Positions 1-5,181 of a DNA stretch of 5,181 bases are shown here, in pieces (the first letter of the stretch is position 1; each line of letters starts with the position of its first letter). Both the position numbers and the translations under genes were made by a program. The notes under the pieces are model-generated. The model ran no database searches. It saw only the letters and a list, made by a program, of their open reading frames with translations, and was not told the DNA's origin. Source of the DNA: Bacteroidaceae bacterium (GTDB lineage Bacteria > Bacteroidota > Bacteroidia > Bacteroidales > Bacteroidaceae); the NCBI GenBank assembly GCA_900771425.1, contig CAAGNV010000092.1, positions 1 to 5,181 on the forward strand, in the 5' to 3' direction.

Positions 1-281
1 ACGAACATTCCTGAGGTTATTACTACTTATCAATGAGTTAGTCCTCAAAAATGGTCTCGGGTAAAATGTCGATTTTGAACACCCTACCTTTCAGGGCGTA
101 CATCCTCAGCATCAGGCGTTTCAGAACTTGCGAAACTTGAGTTAGAGATTATTGTTGACCGGTAAAAAAAGTCGGATGCTATGTTTTATGGGGCACTGAC
201 AGCGTCTGTAGGACGCTACAACACTTGACTGGGCAAGAAGACAAACCCGAGGAAAATCCCAATGACCGATTGGGGTATCAC
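1..281. other. Gene-free left flank with several small inverted repeats
   Basis: I see no supportable coding region here. All forward frames are closed within a few dozen codons. The longest leftward reading (112 down to 38) gives only 24 residues after its first Met, with a stop not far upstream. The stretch is not featureless. Small dyads follow one another: AGCGTC/GACGCT (201-206 with 212-217), CTTG/CAAG (224-227 with 234-237) and CCCAAT/ATTGGG (258-263 with 269-274), leading into the large hairpin at 282-328. No TAnnTTTG promoter is visible on either strand. It does not match the tRNA, tmRNA, RNase P or SRP RNA landmarks I know. It could be a degraded gene end, a mobile-element scar or a structured RNA; I cannot choose between these. 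Confidence 0.4.
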
Positions 282-328
282 AAGCCCGACTGATGACGTG
301 ACATTATGTCAGTTCATCAGTCGGGCTT
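282..328. terminator. Long two-part hairpin, possible (bidirectional) terminator
   Basis: A perfect 15-bp outer stem (282-296 with 314-328, AAGCCCGACTGATGA and its complement) is followed by a 2x2 internal mismatch (CG/GT). Inside that lies a 6-bp inner stem, TGACAT (299-304) with ATGTCA (306-311). On the plus strand the stem is followed by TTATATG, so the T-tract is short and interrupted. On the minus strand it is followed by TGTG. It lies about 195 bases downstream of the ispF stop and may end the leftward transcript, or end a plus-strand transcript from outside the window. The stem is much longer than an ordinary intrinsic terminator, so a processing site or repetitive-element hairpin is also possible. 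Confidence 0.5.
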
Positions 329-377
329 TATATGTGCGGAGCGACGCAGTTAGTTGCGTGGGGCAACGCAGCCATAT

Positions 378-443
378 CTTATGGCTCGAAGATTTGGTTC
401 TTATCGCCCGAAGAACCAAATCTTATTGCCCGAAGATTTGGCT
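378..443. repeat. 22-bp tandem repeat, three copies
   Basis: Three units with an exact 22-bp period begin at 378, 400 and 422. Each opens with a 15-base core, CTTATnGCyCGAAGA, that varies only at two positions. Each ends in a 7-base tail: TTTGGTT, ACCAAAT, TTTGGCT. The middle tail is close to the reverse complement of the other two. The period is not a multiple of three, which argues against a protein repeat. It sits 80 to 146 bases past the ispF stop. I do not recognise the unit. Confidence 0.75.
389..424. repeat. Perfect 14-bp inverted repeat with 8-base loop
   Basis: AAGATTTGGTTCTT (389-402) and its exact reverse complement (411-424) enclose the loop ATCGCCCG. The dyad arises from the inverted tail of the second 22-bp tandem unit. 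Neither side has a T-tract, so a classical intrinsic terminator is unlikely. The possible roles are an RNA stem in the ispF 3' untranslated region or a DNA-binding site. It is seen directly in sequence; its function is unknown. Confidence 0.7.
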
Positions 444-523
444 CCGTTTTTGGGCGCATTTACCACCTATGATAATCAGAGACTTACGAGTGCGCCGTTT
501 TCAGCATATTTTCGCATTGGAAG

Positions 524-1033
524 TCACATTTCGGGCATGACATATTGTCCGATTTGCCACTTCTGAATCAATGCCACGGCGTATGCGCTGATGCCTTCTT
601 CGCGACCGGTGAACCCAAGCCGCTCGGTGGTTGTAGCCTTGATCGAGACGTCGTCGGGGTCTATGCCCATGCATTCGGCAAGTACGGTCTGCATCTCGGG
701 TATGTGCGGGTTCATCTTTGGGCGTTCGGCACAGATGGTGGCATCGATGTTGCCGATTTCGTAGCCTTTGCTGCGAATGAGTCCGCAGGTTTTGCGCAGC
801 AGTATCTTGCTGTCGATACCTTTGAAGTCGGCAGAGGTATCGGGGAAGTGGTAACCTATGTCGCGCATGTTGGCAGCGCCAAGCAAGGCATCGCAGATGG
901 CATGAATGAGCACGTCGGCATCGCTGTGACCCAGCAGTCCCATGGTGTGTTCCAACTTAATTCCACCCATCCACAGTTCGCGGTCTTCGACCAACTTGTG
1001 GACATCATATCCAAGTCCTACTCTTATCTTCAT
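524..1033 (-). CDS. ispF: 2-C-methyl-D-erythritol 2,4-cyclodiphosphate synthase
   Basis: IspF is the cytoplasmic MEP-pathway enzyme that converts 4-diphosphocytidyl-methylerythritol 2-phosphate to the cyclic 2,4-diphosphate with release of CMP, on the way to IPP and DMAPP. The 169-residue product shows the family landmarks in order. GYDVH is at 8-12, and Asp10 and His12 are expected metal ligands. LLGHSDADV is at 33-41, followed by His44, the third ligand. FPDT is at 63-66. IDATICAERPKM is at 96-107. KATTTERLGFTGREEGI is at 132-148, holding the CDP-binding Thr/Glu region. The length is slightly above the usual 157-162; the excess is a short C-terminal tail. The start is fixed by the N-terminal MKIRVGLGYD, and the ATG overlaps the stop of the upstream MORN gene as ATGA, which suggests translational coupling. 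The gene looks intact, with all key residues present. Confidence 0.97.
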   Translation of the reverse strand: MKIRVGLGYDVHKLVEDRELWMGGIKLEHTMGLLGHSDADVLIHAICDALLGAANMRDIGYHFPDTSADFKGIDSKILLRKTCGLIRSKGYEIGNIDATICAERPKMNPHIPEMQTVLAECMGIDPDDVSIKATTTERLGFTGREEGISAYAVALIQKWQIGQYVMPEM

Positions 1034-1668
1034 TCTTCGTCCCAGTATTGAATTGCAATGTTATCTTGTTCGCGGCGGAAGAGCGCGCCGTAGCCTACCT
1101 GCTTATTGTCCTTGTAGTGACCGTAGTAGAAGTCGCCGTTGGCATAGAAGTAGAGTCCATAGCCTTCGCGCTTGTTCATGTACGACTCGCCGACGTACTT
1201 GTCGCCGTTGCTGTATGTCAGTACCATGAACTTATGTTTCTCGCGCATGTCGGGCGAAGGATTGTACTTCTGGTTGTCCTTCATTATATATATAGGTAGT
1301 CCGGTGGCAAGTTCGTAAGCCACGTAATGTTCGTTGGTACCTACTTTAGCCACCTCGGCTCCGCGTTTTATGCCGAAGGCAAGGTCGCCGTTGCGGAAGA
1401 GTCCATAGACTTCGCCGTCGAGGTCGGTCATGTAGTAGCCGTAGCCATAGACGTTGCCCTTCGGAGTCATCTGGCCGAAGTATTGTCCGTAGAGCGACTT
1501 GACCACTCCCGACACATATCCGGACACCTGATCGACGAATGCCGCCTCGAATTCGATTGGTATGTCGGGGTACTTCTCCAGGCGTACAAACTGTGCCTTC
1601 ATGTCGGCTACAAGCACAAACGACTGAGCTGCGCAGACGAGAAGCAAACACAAGAGTTTCTGTTTCAT
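1030..1668 (-). CDS. Secreted MORN-repeat protein
   Basis: This is a 212-residue protein with a basic, then strongly hydrophobic N-terminus (MKQKLLCLLLVCAAQ...). I read it as a Sec signal peptide with cleavage around residues 15-26; Cys12 lacks a small residue before it, so a lipobox is doubtful. The C-terminal part holds two good MORN repeats. The first is at about 156-180 (DKYVGESYMNKREGYGLYFY, then ANGD). The second is at about 181-203 (YYGHYKDNKQVGYGALF). A more degenerate Gly/Tyr-rich array at 58-96 (YGQYFGQ..., YGYGYYM..., YGLFRNGD) looks like further MORN-type units. MORN repeats form extended beta-hairpin sheets and usually mediate contacts with lipids or proteins; they give no enzyme activity by themselves. 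The gene lies directly upstream of ispF with a 4-base overlap, so the two are probably co-transcribed from the promoter at 1697-1704. The actual role is unknown, and a periplasmic or envelope location is inferred. Confidence 0.85.
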   Translation of the reverse strand: MKQKLLCLLLVCAAQSFVLVADMKAQFVRLEKYPDIPIEFEAAFVDQVSGYVSGVVKSLYGQYFGQMTPKGNVYGYGYYMTDLDGEVYGLFRNGDLAFGIKRGAEVAKVGTNEHYVAYELATGLPIYIMKDNQKYNPSPDMREKHKFMVLTYSNGDKYVGESYMNKREGYGLYFYANGDFYYGHYKDNKQVGYGALFRREQDNIAIQYWDEE

Positions 1669-1696
1669 AGCTTTGTTCGTTTTCGTTTTCAGGATG

Positions 1697-1704
1697 CAAA
1701 ATTA
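1697..1704 (-). promoter_or_regulatory. Candidate Bacteroidetes -7 element for MORN gene-ispF
   Basis: Read on the minus strand, this is TAATTTTG, matching TAnnTTTG, the -7 consensus described for Bacteroides. It lies 28 bases upstream of the MORN gene ATG, implying a leader of roughly 20 bases. A TTTG on the minus strand at 1733-1730 could be the -33 element, but its 25-base spacing is longer than the usual 19-21, so only the -7 box is well supported. Confidence 0.5.
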
Positions 1705-1799
1705 GTGAAAAGACACGAGATGAGGCGCACAAATAAAGATAAAAGTAGTTTATTATATATAAAAATAGTTAAAATGGGGTTAAACAGCAAACATTTTCG

Positions 1800-1807
1800 T
1801 AACTTTG
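1800..1807 (+). promoter_or_regulatory. Candidate Bacteroidetes -7 element for the barrel protein
   Basis: TAACTTTG matches TAnnTTTG and is followed by GC, as often seen. It lies 91 bases before the ATG at 1899, giving a leader of about 80-85 bases. I see no clear TTTG -33 box at the expected distance. The upstream 1738-1775 segment is AT-rich. The leader ends in an A-rich stretch (about 1876-1898) without a strong Shine-Dalgarno, as is common in this phylum. Confidence 0.5.
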
Positions 1808-1898
1808 CAGCCGAATCGCGCGAAGTCTATCGTGCACCACTAACATTATTTATCAAGTATTAATTTTTAGGATTTCAAAAAACAAGTCAAACAGAACC

Positions 1899-4850
1899 AT
1901 GAAAAAATTTCTGACAATCGCTGCTCTCTCATTGCTTTGCGGTGGGTCGATTATGGCACAAAGCAAATTCAATATCAGCGGTTCAATCATTGACAAAGAA
2001 ACTAACGACGCCATCATCTCGGGCACAGTGCAACTCATCAACCTGCCCGACAGTTCATTCAGTGCCGGTGTCGTGACCGACACGCAGGGAGCATTCAATT
2101 TCAAGAACATAGCAAAGGGTAAATATACGATTAAGGTGTCGTACATCGGATACCAGACAAAGTATGTAGACCTCGACCTCAACACCAAGAAAGGCAAGAA
2201 AGTCGATATTGGCTACATCACCATGCTCACCGACGCCATCATGCTGAAGGAGGCAGAAGTATCAGCCCACGCATCGAAGGTCCGTGTCTCGGGCGACTCA
2301 CTCATATTCAACGCATCAGCCTACCGCACGCCCGAAGGGTCAGTGCTCGAAGACCTCGTGAAACAACTGCCTGGAGCCAAGGTCGATGCCGACGGCAACG
2401 TGACCATCAACGGCAAGACCGTGACCAAGATACTCATCGACGGCAAGGAGTTCTTCCTCGACGACAAGAACGTGGCAATGAAGAACATACCGACCGACAT
2501 GATTGAAAACCTCAAGAGCTACGACCGCAAGAGCGACCTTGCACGCGTCACCGGTATCGACGACGGCGAAGAAGAGACAGTACTCGACCTCACCGTGAAG
2601 AAAGGCATGAACAACGGATGGTTCGGCAACGTGAACCTCGGTGCCGGAACCAAGCACCGATACAACGAGCGCGCCATGGTCAACCGATTCACCGACAACA
2701 CCAACTTCACGGTACTCGGCGGAGCCAACAACGTGGCTGACAGAGGCTACGGAGGTGGCGGCGGCCGCTGGGGCGGCTGGGGCGGCGGATTGCGCTCGAG
2801 CAAGGAAGTCGGTACCAACTTCGCCACCGAAAACGAGAAGTTGGAGACCGGCGGAAGCGTCCGCTACAACTATAACGGCAGCGACAACGAAAACATGTCG
2901 TCGTCAGAAAACTTCGCAGCGATGACCGGTCGGTTCAACGAGAACATAGGCAAGAACCTGTCGAGCAACAAGAACTTCAACACACAGTTTCGCCTTGAAT
3001 GGAAGCCCGACACCATGACCAACATAATCTTCCGACCGAACTTCAGCATATCAAGCAACAACGGTTCAAACAACAGTCACTCAGCATCCTACGACGGCAA
3101 CCCTAACGACATCACCGGTTCACCGCTCGACTACAACACAGGCATCAGCGCCGCACTGGCCGACGGAGCACCGACACCGACCGACGACATACTCAACCGA
3201 CTCATCGGCATCGTTGTCAACACCAACGACAACACCAGTCAGAGCCACAGCAACAACCTCAACATGCAAGGCATGCTGCAGTTGAACCGCAAGTTCAACA
3301 ACGACGGACGCAACATCACGCTGCGACTCAACGGCAACTACTCCGAAGGCAAGAACAAGCAACTCTCGGCTGCCGACATCGCATACAAGGCATCCGGCAT
3401 GAGCGGTACACAAAACAACCGATACTTCAACACACCGTCGAGCAACTACAACATCAGCGCACGACTGTCATACAGCGAACCGATTGCCAAAAAGACATAC
3501 CTGCAGTTCAGTTACCAAATCAACTACAGCTATTCGAAGAACGACCGCGAGGCATACATCTACGAGTCGGCAGCATATCAGGACCTGCAGAACTCGCTGC
3601 GTGCCAACCGATACGACATCGACGCCGTACTCGACTTCATGAAGAAGACAGGCTACCAGACATCACTCAGCGACAGCCTCAGCCAATTCTCTGAGTACCG
3701 CAACACCAACCACGACATCGAAGTATCGTTCCGCAAAGTTACCGACTACATCAACCTCAACGTCGGCATCGACCTCATGCCACAGCACAACGAACTCAAC
3801 TACAAGTACATGGGCAAGGAATATCCAGAGGTATCGCGCAACGTGTTCAACATAGCCCCACGTGTCAACTTCCGATACAACTTCAACAAGCAGACACAAC
3901 TCCAGCTGCGCTACAACGCACGCACCAGTCAGCCAAGCATGACCAACCTGCTCGACATACGCGACGACTCCAACCCACTCTACATCAGCGAAGGCAACCC
4001 CGACCTGAAGCCATCACTCTCGCACAACATCAACGCCAACTTCAACACATACAATGCCGATGCACAGCGCTCAATCTGGGCATACGCTTCGTTCAACACC
4101 ACACACAACAGCATAGCCAACAAGACCACATACGACGAGCGAGGCGTACAGACATCAAAGCCAATGAACATCAACGGCAACTGGAACACATACGTAGGCA
4201 CGGGCTTCAACACGGGTCTTGGTGCAGAAAAGGCATTCAACATAGGATTTGACGCAGGCACCAGCTTCTCGCACAACGTCGGTTTCTACAACAACCGGAC
4301 ACAGGGCAATAGCGGCAACGAAGACATCAAGTCAATCACCAAGAACCTCGGAATCGACGGAGGCATCGACGCTTCCTACCGCAACGACTTCGTCAGCATA
4401 TCACTCAACGGACACATCGACTACAGCCACACAAGCGGTAACGTCAGGATTGCCAGTTCGACCGACACTTACGACTTCAACTACGGAGGCGAATTCGAAT
4501 GGACAACCCCTTGGGGCACAGAGATTGCAACCGACATAGGCATGCGCTGCCGCCGTGGTTACGACGCCAAGGAAGCCAACACCAACGAACTCCTCTGGAA
4601 CGCACAGATCAGCCACTCATTCCTCCAGGGCAAGGCACTCACACTCTCGCTCTCAGTCAGCGACATCCTCGGTCAGCAGAGCAACCTCAGCCGTAACATC
4701 AGTGCCCTCATGCGCAGCGACAGCCGCTCGAACGCCATCTACCAGTACGCCATGCTCCGTGCTACATACCGTTTCAGCATCTTCGGAGGCAAGAACGCCA
4801 TGGGTACCGACAACGAACGCTCCGGCGGTTGGGGCGGCAGAAGATGGTAA
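1899..4850 (+). CDS. Outer-membrane beta-barrel protein (TonB-dependent receptor-like)
   Basis: This 983-residue protein is predicted to sit in the outer membrane. A signal peptide covers about 1-21 (MKKFLTIAALSLLCGGSIMAQ). A carboxypeptidase-regulatory-like beta-sandwich spans about 25-105, with FNISGSIIDKETNDAI, VVTDTQGAFNFKNIAKGKYTI and VSYIGYQTK as its typical strands. LKEAEVSA (116-123) sits where a TonB box would be expected. A plug-like segment runs from about 132 to 235: GDSLIFNASAYRTPEGSVLE, the NGKTVTKILIDGKEFF stretch at 171-186, and ETVLDLTVKKG. The rest is a long Asn/Tyr-rich barrel region of alternating strands ending in Trp, as outer-membrane proteins often do. This layout fits the outer-membrane beta-barrel family (OMP_b-brl_3) close to TonB-dependent receptors. 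No SusD-like partner follows, and its substrate cannot be read from sequence. Gly/Trp-rich segments occur at 283-298 and 976-983. Codons are strongly C-ending (AAC, GAC, TAC, ATC), suggesting high expression. The gene is intact and followed by its own terminator, so it is probably monocistronic. Confidence 0.9.
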   Translation: MKKFLTIAALSLLCGGSIMAQSKFNISGSIIDKETNDAIISGTVQLINLPDSSFSAGVVTDTQGAFNFKNIAKGKYTIKVSYIGYQTKYVDLDLNTKKGKKVDIGYITMLTDAIMLKEAEVSAHASKVRVSGDSLIFNASAYRTPEGSVLEDLVKQLPGAKVDADGNVTINGKTVTKILIDGKEFFLDDKNVAMKNIPTDMIENLKSYDRKSDLARVTGIDDGEEETVLDLTVKKGMNNGWFGNVNLGAGTKHRYNERAMVNRFTDNTNFTVLGGANNVADRGYGGGGGRWGGWGGGLRSSKEVGTNFATENEKLETGGSVRYNYNGSDNENMSSSENFAAMTGRFNENIGKNLSSNKNFNTQFRLEWKPDTMTNIIFRPNFSISSNNGSNNSHSASYDGNPNDITGSPLDYNTGISAALADGAPTPTDDILNRLIGIVVNTNDNTSQSHSNNLNMQGMLQLNRKFNNDGRNITLRLNGNYSEGKNKQLSAADIAYKASGMSGTQNNRYFNTPSSNYNISARLSYSEPIAKKTYLQFSYQINYSYSKNDREAYIYESAAYQDLQNSLRANRYDIDAVLDFMKKTGYQTSLSDSLSQFSEYRNTNHDIEVSFRKVTDYINLNVGIDLMPQHNELNYKYMGKEYPEVSRNVFNIAPRVNFRYNFNKQTQLQLRYNARTSQPSMTNLLDIRDDSNPLYISEGNPDLKPSLSHNINANFNTYNADAQRSIWAYASFNTTHNSIANKTTYDERGVQTSKPMNINGNWNTYVGTGFNTGLGAEKAFNIGFDAGTSFSHNVGFYNNRTQGNSGNEDIKSITKNLGIDGGIDASYRNDFVSISLNGHIDYSHTSGNVRIASSTDTYDFNYGGEFEWTTPWGTEIATDIGMRCRRGYDAKEANTNELLWNAQISHSFLQGKALTLSLSVSDILGQQSNLSRNISALMRSDSRSNAIYQYAMLRATYRFSIFGGKNAMGTDNERSGGWGGRRW

Positions 4851-4904
4851 AGAACGGAAAGGCCATATCGACAATATGCCATTACAGCATCACACAGAAT
4901 ACAC

Positions 4905-4931
4905 AGCCTCGCTCTGACAGCGGGGCTTTTT
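4905..4931 (+). terminator. Intrinsic terminator of the barrel-protein gene
   Basis: AGCCTCGC (4905-4912) pairs with GCGGGGCT (4920-4927) through eight pairs, one of them T-G, around a 7-base loop. A run of five T residues (4927-4931) follows. It lies 54 bases past the stop codon, the normal place for a rho-independent terminator. It also separates the barrel gene from the riboswitch-controlled unit to the right. Confidence 0.85.
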
Positions 4932-5030
4932 CGTAACCCTCAGCATACAAACCAAAGCAATAAGAAGAAAAAAACAAGGAATAATGCAAAATAATTCGTA
5001 TTTCGTAAATGGTAATTAGCATTTATTTCT

Positions 5031-5038
5031 TACCTTTG
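5031..5038 (+). promoter_or_regulatory. Candidate -7 element driving the cobalamin riboswitch transcript
   Basis: TACCTTTG followed by CG matches TAnnTTTG and sits just before the aptamer, so transcription would start around 5044-5046 and the aptamer would occupy the very 5' end of the RNA. The preceding segment (about 4940-5030) is AT-rich and gene-free. A convincing -33 TTTG is not visible. Confidence 0.6.
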
Positions 5039-5044
5039 CGACCG

Positions 5045-5181
5045 TTATCGGTTTCCACCGCAGGCAACGTGCCTAAAGTGGAATAATATGGAATCGGGTG
5101 TGAATCCCGAACAGTACCTGCTGCTGTAAGTCCCATTCCGAAAGTCATTATAACATGTCACTGGCCACAGAGGCTGGGAAG
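5045..5181 (+). promoter_or_regulatory. Cobalamin (B12) riboswitch, cut by the window edge
   Basis: This is an RNA aptamer that binds adenosylcobalamin or a related corrinoid and usually switches off the gene downstream. A stem TTCCAC/GTGGAA (5053-5058 with 5078-5083) encloses the hairpin AGGCA-ACG-TGCCT (5062-5074). The conserved core follows: GGAATCGGGTGTGAATCCCG (5090-5109), with its CGGG/CCCG stem, then AACAGTACCTGCTGCTGTAA, as in the family consensus. Further on, AAAGTCA and GTCACTGG (the B12-box region) lead to GGCTGGGAAG at the very edge. The closing stem and any expression platform lie outside, so the end given is artificial. The regulated gene should start to the right on the plus strand; a BtuB-type receptor, a corrinoid transport or synthesis gene, or a B12-independent isozyme are the usual candidates. 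Confidence 0.93.

Noticed and set aside
38..112. Leftward 24-residue reading (MLRMYALKGRVF..., ending ETIFED)
   Set aside because: It reads a little like the tail of a larger protein such as a transposase, but a stop lies only about 14 codons upstream of its first Met and I cannot match it to a family.
378..443. CRISPR array
   Set aside because: The units are contiguous 22-mers without unique 30-base spacers, only three copies exist, and no cas gene is present.
453..496. GGCGCA/TGCGCC inverted repeat as the ispF terminator
   Set aside because: The stem is only 6 bp with a loop of 32 bases and no T-tract on the minus strand.
262..540. Plus-strand open frame of 92 codons
   Set aside because: It runs through the long hairpin and the 22-bp tandem repeat and into the end of ispF on the other strand. 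The product shows no domain or sensible composition.
354..566. Plus-strand open frame of 70 codons across the tandem repeat
   Set aside because: The 22-bp period breaks the frame, the frame overlaps the ispF 3' end, and the product has no recognisable motif.
545..1051. Plus-strand open frame opposite ispF
   Set aside because: It is an antisense shadow of ispF, whose minus-strand product has all family motifs.
1327..1863. Plus-strand open frame opposite the MORN gene
   Set aside because: It is antisense to a gene with a signal peptide and MORN repeats and extends into the divergent promoter region. The product is not convincing.
4861..4880. CATAT/ATATG small inverted repeat after the barrel gene
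   Set aside because: It is five pairs with a bulge and no T-tract; the real terminator follows at 4905-4931.

Overview
The window looks like chromosomal DNA from an anaerobic Bacteroidota species, most likely order Bacteroidales. Three things point there. The promoters resemble the Bacteroidetes TAnnTTTG type rather than sigma-70 type. A-rich leaders replace clear Shine-Dalgarno sites. The main gene is an outer-membrane beta-barrel protein with an N-terminal carboxypeptidase-regulatory-like domain, a layout typical of the phylum. I cannot name the genus from sequence alone.

Layout from left to right. Positions 1-523 hold no gene I can support, but they contain a run of inverted repeats. These include a two-part 45-base hairpin (about 282-328) and a 22-bp unit in three tandem copies (378-443), whose middle copy carries a near-inverted tail and so creates a perfect 14-bp dyad. 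Two minus-strand genes follow (1668 down to 524). A secreted MORN-repeat protein comes first in transcription order. Then comes ispF (MEP isoprenoid pathway), whose start codon overlaps the MORN gene stop as ATGA. A 230-bp divergent region (1669-1898) carries one candidate -7 element per strand. A 983-residue outer-membrane beta-barrel protein runs on the plus strand (1899-4850) and is followed by a clear intrinsic terminator (4905-4931). The right edge (about 5040-5181, running off the window) is a cobalamin riboswitch aptamer behind its own TAnnTTTG promoter. It implies that a B12-controlled gene, often a transporter or a B12-dependent or B12-independent enzyme, starts just outside the window.

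The three protein genes do not form an obvious single system. The MORN gene and ispF form a translationally coupled pair. The barrel protein is a separate, divergent unit with strongly biased codon use. The riboswitch belongs to the next unit. I found no convincing undescribed multi-gene system. The least explained material is the structured gene-free segment at the left edge.
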